NCBI GenBank assembly: GCA_963752695.1
Contig: CAVVZB010000003.1
Coordinates: forward strand, 62,001-126,000
Reading direction: 5' to 3'
DNA: 64,000 bases
Source: Bog-113 sp963752695
GTDB lineage: Bacteria > Acidobacteriota > Terriglobia > Bryobacterales > Bryobacteraceae
Shown piece after piece: positions 17,448 through 25,804 of this stretch. Under the pieces are notes generated by a model, which worked only from the letters and a program-made list of their open reading frames with translations, had not been told where the DNA came from and made no database searches. The position numbers and the translations under genes were made by a program. Positions within the stretch are counted from its first letter, which is position 1, and every line of letters begins with the position of its first letter.

Positions 17448-17678
17448 GTGGCCGAAGAAACAACAGAGACGCCGAAACCTGCCGAGCCAGCCGAGTCTGG
17501 ACGAAGCAAGGCTGAAGTGGCATTGGAGCTGATGAAATTTATTGCAGTTCAAACAGGCTACGGAAAAGGCATTTCCTCCGGGGCCGGTTTCTCCGGAAAG
17601 CCCTCGGTGCGGACTGCGGAAGAACACACCGAAGCGCTGTTGCAGCTATTCGCACGCTGCCGTACAGCTGTCGGATAG
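17448..17678 (+). CDS. Small hypothetical acidic/helical protein
   Basis: The 76-residue product starts at GTG 17448 with GGGAG seven bases upstream. The N-terminus is Glu/Pro/Ala-rich (AEETTETPKPAEPAESGRSK), and the C-terminal 50 residues are an amphipathic helix pair (VALELMKFIAVQTGYGKG, TAEEHTEALLQLFARCRTAV). I do not recognise a named family. It is divergent from the DUF892 gene (113-base shared upstream region) and convergent with the histone-like gene. A frame extending back to 17319 exists but has no support. Confidence 0.6.
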   Translation: MAEETTETPKPAEPAESGRSKAEVALELMKFIAVQTGYGKGISSGAGFSGKPSVRTAEEHTEALLQLFARCRTAVG

Positions 17679-17692
17679 TAGGGATGACTTGG

Positions 17693-17724
17693 GGCTCCGG
17701 TCCTGCTTTGCGGACACCGGAGCC
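17693..17724. terminator. Hairpin between convergent genes
   Basis: A perfect 9-base-pair stem (GGCTCCGGT at 17693-17701, ACCGGAGCC at 17716-17724) lies in the 54-base gap between the converging 17448+ and 17733- genes. There is no T-tract on either side, so it would be an atypical, possibly bidirectional, transcription stop. Confidence 0.5.
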
Positions 17725-17732
17725 GGCCCTGA

Positions 17733-18440
17733 CTATCGACTCTTCTTCGTTGACTTTTTGGTAACGGACTTCTTCACTGCGGCTTTCTTTACCGCCGTCT
17801 TTTTCACAGCGGTCTTTTTCACAGCCGACTTTTTAACCGCAGCTTTCTTCGGGGCGGCCTTTTTGGGTGCAGCTTTCTTCGCCGCGCCTTTCTTGGGGCC
17901 TGCGACCTTCTTGCCGACAGCCTTCTTGGCCACCGTCTTCTTAACTGCGCCCTTCTTCACGGCAGTCTTCTTGGCCACACCCTTTTTGGCGGCAGCCGGC
18001 GAGCCGGCCTTCTTCTTGGTCGCCGCACCCTTCTTGGCCGCGCCTTTTTTGGCCGCCGACCCTGAACTGCTCTTTGACGAGGTCGATTTCGCGGTCGACT
18101 TCGGCGTGCTCTTCTTTGCAGGCGCGCTTACTTCGGCGCTTGCAGCAGGCTTCTTTTCGAGCGTCTCTTCTGACATGTCTGGTTGGTCTTCCTTTGCGGG
18201 AGTTCCCGTCTGATGTGCCGGGGCGGGCTTGTGGTGAGATGTCTCGGTGGACTTCTTCGCGGGCTTCTTAGCAACCACCGCTTCGCTGTCCGCGTCGTCT
18301 TCGTCTAGCTCGTCGTCGTCTTCATCATCTTCGTCATCGAAGTCGTCGAGCTTGCCATCTTCCACGGCATCGTCTTCATAGCCTTGAAAGTCTTCCATCT
18401 CTTCCTCGTCTTTGGAAGCTAGATTCCAGACATCAAACAT
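17733..18440 (-). CDS. Histone H1-like lysine/alanine-rich protein with acidic N-terminal domain
   Basis: The 235-residue product is bipartite. Residues ~11-52 are dominated by Asp/Glu (DDFDDEDDEDDDELDEDDAD). From about residue 105 to the end it is a Lys/Ala/Pro/Ser/Thr-rich tail built of KKxA(x)KK repeats (AAPKKAAPKKAAVKKSAVKK), like histone H1 C-terminal tails and bacterial Hc2/AlgP-type proteins. The tail should bind DNA or RNA; the acidic head could act as an intramolecular DNA mimic, which is inference. A strong AGGAGGGG precedes the ATG. The tail-coding DNA is itself a degenerate 12-15-base repeat. The antisense frame of similar length is rejected as a mirror artefact. Confidence 0.8.
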   Translation of the reverse strand: MFDVWNLASKDEEEMEDFQGYEDDAVEDGKLDDFDDEDDEDDDELDEDDADSEAVVAKKPAKKSTETSHHKPAPAHQTGTPAKEDQPDMSEETLEKKPAASAEVSAPAKKSTPKSTAKSTSSKSSSGSAAKKGAAKKGAATKKKAGSPAAAKKGVAKKTAVKKGAVKKTVAKKAVGKKVAGPKKGAAKKAAPKKAAPKKAAVKKSAVKKTAVKKTAVKKAAVKKSVTKKSTKKSR

Positions 18441-18488
18441 TTTAGTCCCCTCCTGTTTCCGGCACAGTTACAAATAGCATAACTGTTT

Positions 18489-20285
18489 TTATGGTTTTAG
18501 CAAGTGTTTCGCTAGTGTCAATCGGAATTTATTACAAGAGAGTGCAACTCGAAATAAAAAGGGGCAGGTTCGCGGACCTGCCCGATTCGATGCGCAAGTG
18601 GCTGATGAAGAATTTAAGCGCGGTGTCTGGCGACGCCACGATGAACATGCGCGGCAACATGACTGACGTAAGCCTTGCGCGAATCGCGAGCGGCTGGCAG
18701 CTACTTGAACGGCGCGGCTGCGAGCAACTCCGCGGCGCATGCCGGAGCGGCTTGCAAGAACACGATGCGATGCACGCCGGCCATGAACCGGTGCAGCGGT
18801 TACTTCTCGATACGACACGGGAATGATGAGCTTATCGCCCGGTTGCGGACCATTCACCCCAATTCGATTCGCGCCTTCGATGCTCGATACCGCAACGCTA
18901 TAGTGCTGCGCGATATTGCCGAGCGTCTCGCCGGATTCAACGCGATGCATGCGCCACGTAACCCGGCGCTCGGAGGGAAACAGCTCGAGAGCAGCTTGCA
19001 ACTGCGGGCCGGAATTCTTTGGAACATGCAGCTCATAGTTTGCTGGGGCAATATTGCGGAGCAGCGCCGGGTTCATGTTCAGCAGTTGCGAAACGGGCGT
19101 ATCGGTCAAGTCGCCGACTAGCGCAAGGTGGGTGGCCGAAGAGACTTGGATGGTGTCGTAATCAAGTGCTGGCTCGGGGTGAATGTCAGTGAGACCATAT
19201 GCCGCCGCATTCTTGGTCATGATGGTCATGGCAAGAATGATAGGGACGTAGTTGGTCGTTTCCAAAGGCAGCACATGGCGCTCCCGCAGTTGCCAGAAGT
19301 CGGCATAGCCAGTGCGCGCGACGGCCTTCTCAATGTTCCCGGGTCCGCAATTGTAAGCCGCAATCGCCAGGTACCAGTCGCCAAATTCTTTGTACAAATC
19401 ATGAAGATGATGAGCGGCGGCGCGAGTGGCCTTTTCCGGGTCTAGCCGATCGTCGGTCAGGGGCGTCTGGTGCAAGCCATACTGATTCCCGCGAAACTGC
19501 ACAAACTGCCACATGCCAACGGCAGCCTTATTGGACACAGCGCGCGGCAGGAATCCCGACTCAGCCTGCGCCAGATGGATCAACTCTTGAGGGACACCTT
19601 CTTCAGCCAGAACGCGCGAAATCATCGGCTGATAGCGAGCGGCGCGCTCGAGTCCGGCGACCACGGTCCGGTGACCGCGTCCCGAGAAGTAGTTGATATA
19701 TCCAAGCACGGCATCGTTCACCGCGAGAGGCAACTGAGAAGCGGTTCCTTTCACCTCATCGGCGACCTTCCCTTTGATGCGCGGGTCCACGGGAAACGTC
19801 AGATCGAGAATGTCGTCAAGCGGCGCCTTTTCAAACTGAGCCTCTTCAACTGGCACGCCCGCGCCGAGCCCGGCGAGATCGAACCGGTGGATCGTGTCGA
19901 CCATCTGCTCCAGCTCATCCTCATATAGGCGCCGGTCGGTCGGACTTTCCGACGCTTGCAGCATCAAATCGACGGCGGCGTCAAAATCGCGCCGGGCTGA
20001 TTCGACGTCTTTGATCTGGTAAAAATGCTTTCCGCTCTGAAACCGCTCTTCGGCCTTGCCGATTAACGCATCCGATTTATTCGGGCGAAAGGGCGTTGGC
20101 CGTTTAGCCATGGTCGTGTTGTAGTTGTCCTGGTCTGTGTCAGCCGCCGAGACATCCGCGCTACTCATCGCGCTTGGAAACAGCGACGTTTGGAGGCCCG
20201 ATTGCTGACCATGGAGAGAAGCGCAACACGCAAGCAAAAAAATAGAACGAAGCAACGCTCCCGCAGGAATTCTAGAAACAACCAT
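18489..20285 (-). CDS. mltD: MltD-type lytic transglycosylase with LysM domain
   Basis: This exported enzyme cleaves peptidoglycan glycan strands with 1,6-anhydro product formation. A signal peptide is present (LLRSIFLLACCASLHGQQ). The goose-lysozyme-like SLT domain is clear: LIHLAQAESGFLPRAVSNKA has the catalytic Glu in the ES motif, followed by GMWQFVQFRG and LAIAAYNCGPGNIEKAV. A LysM motif follows (MHRVESGETLGNIAQHYSVA). The last ~40 codons of this frame are Arg/Ser/Cys-rich and run through an intrinsic terminator at 18551-18583. In another frame a His/Arg tail ends at TAA 18614-18616 just before that terminator, so the true 3' end probably involves a frameshift. GAGGAG precedes the ATG. 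Confidence 0.85.
   Translation of the reverse strand: MVVSRIPAGALLRSIFLLACCASLHGQQSGLQTSLFPSAMSSADVSAADTDQDNYNTTMAKRPTPFRPNKSDALIGKAEERFQSGKHFYQIKDVESARRDFDAAVDLMLQASESPTDRRLYEDELEQMVDTIHRFDLAGLGAGVPVEEAQFEKAPLDDILDLTFPVDPRIKGKVADEVKGTASQLPLAVNDAVLGYINYFSGRGHRTVVAGLERAARYQPMISRVLAEEGVPQELIHLAQAESGFLPRAVSNKAAVGMWQFVQFRGNQYGLHQTPLTDDRLDPEKATRAAAHHLHDLYKEFGDWYLAIAAYNCGPGNIEKAVARTGYADFWQLRERHVLPLETTNYVPIILAMTIMTKNAAAYGLTDIHPEPALDYDTIQVSSATHLALVGDLTDTPVSQLLNMNPALLRNIAPANYELHVPKNSGPQLQAALELFPSERRVTWRMHRVESGETLGNIAQHYSVAVSSIEGANRIGVNGPQPGDKLIIPVSYREVTAAPVHGRRASHRVLASRSGMRRGVARSRAVQVAASRSRFAQGLRQSCCRACSSWRRQTPRLNSSSATCASNRAGPRTCPFLFRVALSCNKFRLTLAKHLLKP
18551..18583 (-). terminator. Rho-independent terminator downstream of the transglycosylase gene
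   Basis: On the minus strand GGGCAGGT-CCGCGA-ACCTGCCC forms a perfect 8-base-pair stem (arms 18576-18583 and 18562-18569) with a six-base loop. It is followed by C and TTTTTATTT (18560-18551). Its position inside the nominal reading frame of the transglycosylase argues that the annotated C-terminus of that frame is wrong. Confidence 0.8.
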
Positions 20286-20390
20286 CTGAGCTCCTCAACG
20301 ATTTTTGTTTTACCAAGTTAGGTTAATTAAGCCAGGGTGGTAATTGAACTTCCCGCTGCCACAAAGCGCGTCCACGTATGCGCCTCTAAT

Positions 20391-20420
20391 AATTTACACC
20401 TAATTGTAAGATATGGTCAA
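20391..20420 (-). promoter_or_regulatory. Candidate sigma-70 promoter for the transglycosylase gene
   Basis: Read on the minus strand, TTGACC (20420-20415) and TAAATT (20396-20391) are separated by 18 bases. Transcription would start near 20384, about 100 bases before the ATG at 20285, giving a moderate 5' leader. The rest of the 222-base gap to the EF-G-like gene is AT-rich with no gene seen. Confidence 0.45.
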
Positions 20421-20507
20421 CCATAGCGGACCGGTTCCCATTGGTTAGAAATCATATAACATTTGTCACCCGCTGGCACGAAGCAACTGCTTAAGGTGAC
20501 TTTGTTT

Positions 20508-22604
20508 CTACTCTTCCTCGTCCGATTGTGCACAATTGTGCAGTTTTGCGGCTGCAATCACCTTTTCCGCTTGGGGCCCCGGCACGAAGTCGTAGTGATC
20601 GAACTCCATGGTGTACGAGGCGCGGCCCTGCGTCAGCGACGTCAGGTCGTTCTGATAATTCAACATTTCAGCCATGGGAACGAGCGCGCGGATGTGTTGC
20701 TGATCGATGGATGAGTCCATTCCTGCAATACGGCCTCGGCGGCTGTTCAGGTCTCCCATCAAATCGCCGGCAAACTCGACGGGCGCTTGGATGTGAACCA
20801 TCATTACGGGCTCCAACAGCGACGGCTTGGCGGTTTGCATCGCATTGCGGAAGGCCTTGCGGGCGGCCAATTTGAACGACAGCTCGGACGAATCGACATC
20901 GTGATAGGAGCCGTCGTAAAGCTCGACTTTGAAATCGACCAGCGGATATCCTGCCAGGAAGCCTTTCTCCGCGGTGTCGATGATTCCTTTTTCAACCGCC
21001 GGGATGTAGTTCTTGGGGATAGACCCACCGAACACATGGTTCTCGAATTGGAAACCGGCGCCGCGCGGTAGAGGTTCCATACGTATCCAGCAGTCGCCAA
21101 ACTGTCCATGTCCACCGGTCTGTTTTTTGTGGCGGCCCTGGACGTCGGCGCGACCGCGGATGGTCTCGCGATATGGGACCTTGGGAGCTTTCAGCGTGAC
21201 TTCGACGTGGTAGCGCTTTCGCAAGCGGCTAGCCACGATTTCGACATGCTGCTGGCCGGTGCCGGCGATAAGAAAGTCTTTGGTCTGCGGGTCACGATAA
21301 AAGCGCAACGCCAAGTCCTCTTCGAGCAGCCGGTGCATGGCCTGGCCGAGGCGATCTTCATCCTGGCGCGACTTGGCTTCCAACGCAAACGCCAGCGACG
21401 GCTCAGGAAGTTGAACAGCGGGGAATGAAAGCAACGAATGTTTGTCGGAGAGGCTGTCTCCGGTAAGCGTGTCGCGAAGTTTGGCGACGCATCCAATATC
21501 GCCGGCATGTATTTCATTGACCGGCACAATGGATTTGCCAAGGGGAACGCCGATATGGGCCAACTTCTCGTCGGTGCCGGTTCGGACGTTGCTTAGATGA
21601 GTATCGTTATGGATTGTTCCCGACCAGAGTTTGAAGTAAGTGATGCGGCCGGCGAACGGATCGGTCATGGTCTTGAACACGAACGAAGCGGGCATCTCGC
21701 GATCGGAAACAGATCGCTCGGTCGGTTTCCCGTCGACCGATCCGCTCACCGTTTTGCGCTCCGCAGGTGAAGGGAAAGCCTCCTCCAGAAAGCTCAGCAG
21801 CAGGTCGGTTCCCACGTTGTGCAGAGCGGATGCACAGAGCACGGGAAAGATCCGTTCCTCCCGAACAGCGGCATCCAGCCCTTCGAGGATGTGTTCGACC
21901 GGCAGAGTACCTTTCTCAAAGAACTCTTCCAACAGTGCGTCATTGCCTTCGGCCACCAACTCAACGAGAGCTTCGTGGGCATCGCGGGCTTCGTCCTGGC
22001 ATTCCAGCGGGATCTCGCCCTCCGTTCCTCGTCCGTTGCCATCCGCATTGTAGGTGTAGGCCTTCATGCGGATCAGATCGATCACGCCGCGGAAATTCTT
22101 CTCCGACCCGATGGGGAGTTGGACAGGAACGGCCTTCCGCCCGAAACAATTCCGGATGCTTTCCAAGGCGCGTGAGAAGCTGGCGCGTTCGCGGTCGAGT
22201 TTATTAACCAGCAGAGCCCGGGGCTGGTGATATTCGGCAGCGAAGTTCCAAACCTTTTCGGTTTGGATTTCCACGCCAGCTACGGCATCCACCAGAATCA
22301 GTGCGCCATCGGCGGCAACCAGTGTCGACCGGGTATCGTTCAGGAAAATGTTATAACCCGGCGTATCCAGAAGGTTCACCTTCATGCCATTCCACTCGAC
22401 TGCGGCGAGGGTGGTGGAAATGCTGAACTTGCGCTGGATCTCCTCGTCATCGAAATCGGTAAGGGTATTCCCCTCATCGACACGCAGGAGGCGGTTGGAA
22501 GCGCCAGAAGTATAAAGGAGAGCGGCGGTTAGGGATGTCTTGCCGCAATGACCGTGTCCGACAATGCCAACGTTGCGAATGGCTTTCGAGTCGTAGACTT
22601 TCAC
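20508..22604 (-). CDS. Elongation factor G-like GTPase (EF-G2-type)
   Basis: A 698-residue translational GTPase with all EF-G domains. G1 is GHGHCGKT (residues 16-23); the switch region has FSISTT, G3 is DTPGY and G4 is NKLD. Domain II and the C-terminal domains IV-V (TGGHGQFGDCWIRMEPLPRG, PVMMVHIQAPVEFAGDLMGD, MAEMLNYQNDLTSLTQGRAS) are present. The altered switch I (FSISTTLAAVEW instead of the canonical RGITI) marks the EF-G-like/FusA2 paralogue group rather than the housekeeping translocase. Its role in ribosome function is uncertain. It starts with GTG behind GGAGGG. It ends in an acidic SDEEE tail. Confidence 0.9.
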   Translation of the reverse strand: MKVYDSKAIRNVGIVGHGHCGKTSLTAALLYTSGASNRLLRVDEGNTLTDFDDEEIQRKFSISTTLAAVEWNGMKVNLLDTPGYNIFLNDTRSTLVAADGALILVDAVAGVEIQTEKVWNFAAEYHQPRALLVNKLDRERASFSRALESIRNCFGRKAVPVQLPIGSEKNFRGVIDLIRMKAYTYNADGNGRGTEGEIPLECQDEARDAHEALVELVAEGNDALLEEFFEKGTLPVEHILEGLDAAVREERIFPVLCASALHNVGTDLLLSFLEEAFPSPAERKTVSGSVDGKPTERSVSDREMPASFVFKTMTDPFAGRITYFKLWSGTIHNDTHLSNVRTGTDEKLAHIGVPLGKSIVPVNEIHAGDIGCVAKLRDTLTGDSLSDKHSLLSFPAVQLPEPSLAFALEAKSRQDEDRLGQAMHRLLEEDLALRFYRDPQTKDFLIAGTGQQHVEIVASRLRKRYHVEVTLKAPKVPYRETIRGRADVQGRHKKQTGGHGQFGDCWIRMEPLPRGAGFQFENHVFGGSIPKNYIPAVEKGIIDTAEKGFLAGYPLVDFKVELYDGSYHDVDSSELSFKLAARKAFRNAMQTAKPSLLEPVMMVHIQAPVEFAGDLMGDLNSRRGRIAGMDSSIDQQHIRALVPMAEMLNYQNDLTSLTQGRASYTMEFDHYDFVPGPQAEKVIAAAKLHNCAQSDEEE

Positions 22605-22766
22605 GAGGAGTTCCCTCCGGACGGGATGTTATCACAGTTGAAACAAAAGTTTTCAGCCGATCATTTCGGTATATTTAAGGCAATGCCATTCGGCGTTTCG
22701 CCGTGCGCAATGCGTCCTTTTGTTTTTACCTCTTATTCATGAAATGGAAATCGGCCGATCTCTAAA

Positions 22767-23432
22767 GTGGGCTTGTTGACCTCCCAGACAGATCTGGCTG
22801 TGCCTGTTCCTCACCAAAATGCGCCGACCGTTGCCGGAGTCGCGCGAGAGTTGTGGTGCGACCCGTGGCGTTCGCTGATCTTGCGTTGGAACTGGAAGTC
22901 GGCGCTGTTCAGTTCGCTCATTCGTGCGCACATTTTCTTCTTTGTGACGTTGCAGTCCGGGTGGCGTGCCGCGTTGGGGGCGTTCACTGCGGAACTTGGA
23001 TATCGGGCGTTGACCTCGGGGTTCTTCGGGGCGCTGACGCAATCGTTCAGCGGCGCCGAGCCAGCTTGGGCGGGCGCGCTTACAGTGATGATCCTGTTGC
23101 CGCTCTCGTCCCACACCCTGGAGTTTGCCATTCATTCCATGCGCCACACGCCGCATCTGGCCGCCAACATCCTCACGTCCGTGGCGTTCACCGTCATCTC
23201 ATCCCTTTTCAATTGGTATGCGATGCGAAAGGGAAGTCTGGTAGTGGGCAGAACAGGGCAGTCAATCGGAAGAGACATGATGTCGATGCCGCGATTGATT
23301 TTCAACTTCATTGCCGCAGGTCCGCGAGCGATCTGTAGAGTTGCTGTAAAGCAGCTCTGGCCAGCCGATGCAGTTTCGATACTATGGGACGCATCGCGCT
23401 TGCATGAGCCTGAAAACCATTCATCTGACTAA
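22767..23432 (+). CDS. Hypothetical membrane protein
   Basis: The 221-residue product has a hydrophilic N-terminus, then three to four hydrophobic segments (LIRAHIFFFVTLQSGW, LGYRALTSGFFGALTQSF, ALTVMILLPLSSHTLEFAIH, ILTSVAFTVISSLFNWYAM) and a basic C-terminal tail. I do not recognise the family. The start is GTG 22767 without an obvious Shine-Dalgarno, so the N-terminus is uncertain. It overlaps the glycosyltransferase downstream by 29 bases and is divergent from the EF-G-like gene. It is likely the first gene of a three-gene operon. Confidence 0.65.
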   Translation: MGLLTSQTDLAVPVPHQNAPTVAGVARELWCDPWRSLILRWNWKSALFSSLIRAHIFFFVTLQSGWRAALGAFTAELGYRALTSGFFGALTQSFSGAEPAWAGALTVMILLPLSSHTLEFAIHSMRHTPHLAANILTSVAFTVISSLFNWYAMRKGSLVVGRTGQSIGRDMMSMPRLIFNFIAAGPRAICRVAVKQLWPADAVSILWDASRLHEPENHSSD

Positions 23433-24732
23433 CGCCTGGCATGCAACGTCGGGCGGTATAGGAACGTTTTACCGTTCGCTAATGAACGCGGCCAATGACG
23501 CCGGGCACCAATTGCGGCTGGTGGTTCCGGCCGAACAGGAAGCGATTGAAGAGAATGGAAAGTTCGGGCGTATTTATCACGTGAAGTCGGCGCGAGCGCC
23601 TTTGAACGGAAGTTATCGATTCCTTTATCCGCTGCACTACTTACGTCCCCACGGTAAGATTTGTCAGATTCTTAATGCCGAACAACCGAACCTAGTCGAG
23701 ATCTGCGATAAGTACACGTTGCCTTATCTTGGCGGGCTACTGCGGATAGGAAAGTTGAAACGGGTTGCTCTTGAGGCATCGGTAGTGGGACTCAGTTGCG
23801 AGCGGATGGACGAGAACATGGCCGCGTATTTTGGCGGACACCGGCTGGGTGTTCAGTTCTGCCGGTGGTACATGAAAAACATCTACTTTCCGCAATTCGA
23901 TCATCACATAGCCAACTCGGATCACACAGCGGAAGAACTGCGATATGCGGCGCGAGGCCATAAAATCCGGCGAGGTGTTTGGGTGCGGCCCATGGGCGTC
24001 GATTGCTCGGGATTATCGCCTTCCATGCGTTGCGGCGACATGCGGCGTGAACTCGCTCTGCGGGCTGGAGGCACCGAGAACAGCGTGTTGCTGCTGTACG
24101 TGGGGCGGCTGGTGCCGGAGAAAAACTTGGCTCTTCTTGCGGAAACGATGCGGGAACTGGCTGGTCGAAGCGGGGTGGACTACCGCTTGCTTATAGCCGG
24201 GCAAGGGATGTCGCGCGCGCCATTCGAAAGGGCTTGCGCTGCGGCCGCTCCGGGAAGGGTTCTGATGCTGGATCACGTGACCGATCGCCAGGAATTAGGA
24301 CGGCTGTATGCCAGCTGCGATGTTTTCGTCCACCCCAATCCACGGGAACCTTTCGGGATAGCGCCCCTCGAGGCGATGGCTTCCGGGCTGCCGCTCGTTG
24401 CGCCGAACGCGGGCGGGATCACATCGTACGCGAATTCCGCGAACGCCTGGCTGGCCGATCCAAGCGCCGAGACGTTTGCGGACGCGATCGAGGATGCCTG
24501 TGCGCCGGGAGATCGTCAGCGCCGCAAGATCGAGGCTGCCCTGCGCACCGCCGCGCAATATGATTGGCCAGCAGTGGCCGGACAATTCCTGCAACTCTAC
24601 CAAGATTTGGCCCACTCGTTTCAACAGCGGAGGGAGCCGTCGGGAAAGCCCCGGTTCTATTCAACTCTGGGCGATCGTTGGGGCAGGGAGGTGCCCGTCG
24701 ATGAGCAGACGCCGGCCAGCCACTATCCCTGA
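23404..24732 (+). CDS. Group 1 (GT4) glycosyltransferase
   Basis: A 442-residue GT-B-fold glycosyltransferase. The N-terminal acceptor domain has the typical start KTIHLTNAWHATSGGIGTFY, with the GGI/G loop. The C-terminal nucleotide-sugar domain has LLYVGRLVPEKNLALLAETM, LLIAGQGMSRAPFERA and the E-x7-E-type motif PREPFGIAPLEAMASGLPLV. The acceptor is unknown; envelope glycolipid or polysaccharide synthesis is the likely setting. The start at ATG 23404 fits the family; the frame upstream is unsupported. It overlaps the preceding membrane-protein gene and the following Tat-exported protein gene (by 32 bases). Confidence 0.9.
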   Translation: MSLKTIHLTNAWHATSGGIGTFYRSLMNAANDAGHQLRLVVPAEQEAIEENGKFGRIYHVKSARAPLNGSYRFLYPLHYLRPHGKICQILNAEQPNLVEICDKYTLPYLGGLLRIGKLKRVALEASVVGLSCERMDENMAAYFGGHRLGVQFCRWYMKNIYFPQFDHHIANSDHTAEELRYAARGHKIRRGVWVRPMGVDCSGLSPSMRCGDMRRELALRAGGTENSVLLLYVGRLVPEKNLALLAETMRELAGRSGVDYRLLIAGQGMSRAPFERACAAAAPGRVLMLDHVTDRQELGRLYASCDVFVHPNPREPFGIAPLEAMASGLPLVAPNAGGITSYANSANAWLADPSAETFADAIEDACAPGDRQRRKIEAALRTAAQYDWPAVAGQFLQLYQDLAHSFQQRREPSGKPRFYSTLGDRWGREVPVDEQTPASHYP

Positions 24733-25804
24733 AAACGAGAGCGTCCCGTCGACCAGCCGGCGCGCGTGGCTGCGGCTGTTTGCTGGAGCGGCGATGTTCC
24801 CGTTGCTTGCGCGCCGGGCGTCTGCCGCAATTCCGTCAATTTCGCCGGTAGTATTGCCGGTTGAGAAGCTGCTTCTCGATCATCCGGCGGAATCCCGATG
24901 GGCGACTCACCGCCGCTACCGCGCGCACGCTTTCATTCACCTGTTCGCACTTCCGATCTTTTCGCGGCAGGATGTCGGTGGCGGGTATGCGGTGGTGGAG
25001 CAGGGCGTGTCCGGAGACCGCGCGACTCTTGGGCTGCAGTTTGCGGGCGGATCTTCCGGCGAGCGGACACACGGGCTCAATCGCGTGGGGCTGATCCAAG
25101 AGGCGGTGCTGGAGCAGCGGCAAACCTGCGCGGAGGCCGCCTATTTCGGATTCATGGTGTCTTCGACGGAGAAGAGCCTGGATCAAGGCCGCAAGTCGCT
25201 TCAGACGAACACGCAAGGCTCGATCCCTTACACGGCGGCTTCGGGGGCGGGCCGCGCGGGACATTTTCGTTGCACGGTGAGTCATCTTTCGGTGCCAGCA
25301 AGGTTCAACTGGGGAAGCTTCGAGCAATTGACGCGCGAAATGCGTTCGCTCCTCGGGACGGCTTCCGATACCAGCCACTTCGACGTTCCCCTGGATGCTG
25401 GCGGCCCTCGGCCCGATACCTTTCTTTATTCCGTGCGGCGCGCGTTGCTGAGCAAGGAATCCAAGCAAACCAATCGCATTGTCTATAACGGCAAGCGGTA
25501 CGTCCTTGCCACCGAAAAGCAAAGCGACCGGAAGATGGGATTGCAAATGGAAGCGCGCGGAGTGACTCGAAAGCCGGATGCAATCTGGCGAATGAACGGC
25601 ACCACGACCGAGATGCAAACACGGCAGGCCACTACTTTCGAGATTTGGTTCGAGCAGGGGGATCCGAGCGGACTTCCCGTGCGCATCGAGTTCTACCCTA
25701 AGTCCTTCCTGAAGCTCGTGTTTGAGCAGCAGGCCGGCGAGGAAGGCCCACGGTTCTCATATTTGATGACTCCGAGAAACGCGGGCGTGCAAACCTCGGG
25801 TTAG
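24701..25804 (+). CDS. Tat-exported hypothetical protein
   Basis: The start is ATG 24701 with GGGAGG nine bases upstream (367 residues). The N-terminus carries a twin-arginine signal: SRRAWLRLFAGAAMFPLLAR, ending in ASA. The mature protein is alpha/beta without a motif I can name. Visible features are a beta-rich middle (GGGYAVVEQGVSGDRATLGL) and strands near the end (LPVRIEFYPKSFLKLVFEQQ), reminiscent of DUF6134-like periplasmic proteins, but I would not assign it. It is co-transcribed with the glycosyltransferase. Its TAG overlaps the convergent thiG stop by four bases. Confidence 0.7.
   Translation: MSRRRPATIPENESVPSTSRRAWLRLFAGAAMFPLLARRASAAIPSISPVVLPVEKLLLDHPAESRWATHRRYRAHAFIHLFALPIFSRQDVGGGYAVVEQGVSGDRATLGLQFAGGSSGERTHGLNRVGLIQEAVLEQRQTCAEAAYFGFMVSSTEKSLDQGRKSLQTNTQGSIPYTAASGAGRAGHFRCTVSHLSVPARFNWGSFEQLTREMRSLLGTASDTSHFDVPLDAGGPRPDTFLYSVRRALLSKESKQTNRIVYNGKRYVLATEKQSDRKMGLQMEARGVTRKPDAIWRMNGTTTEMQTRQATTFEIWFEQGDPSGLPVRIEFYPKSFLKLVFEQQAGEEGPRFSYLMTPRNAGVQTSG

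Noticed and set aside
17733..18100. CRISPR-like or tandem DNA repeat array
   Set aside because: The periodic DNA encodes the KKxA repeats of the histone-like protein; there are no spacers and the units are degenerate at codon level.
17542..18213. Plus-strand Phe/Ala/Leu-rich frame of 223 codons
   Set aside because: It is the mirror of the lysine/alanine-rich repeats of the histone-like gene; its composition follows from the AAG/GCC codons on the other strand.
22739..22765. Eight-codon frame (MKWKSADL) just before the 22767 gene as a leader peptide
   Set aside because: No ribosome site, hairpin pair or regulatory codon run supports attenuation.
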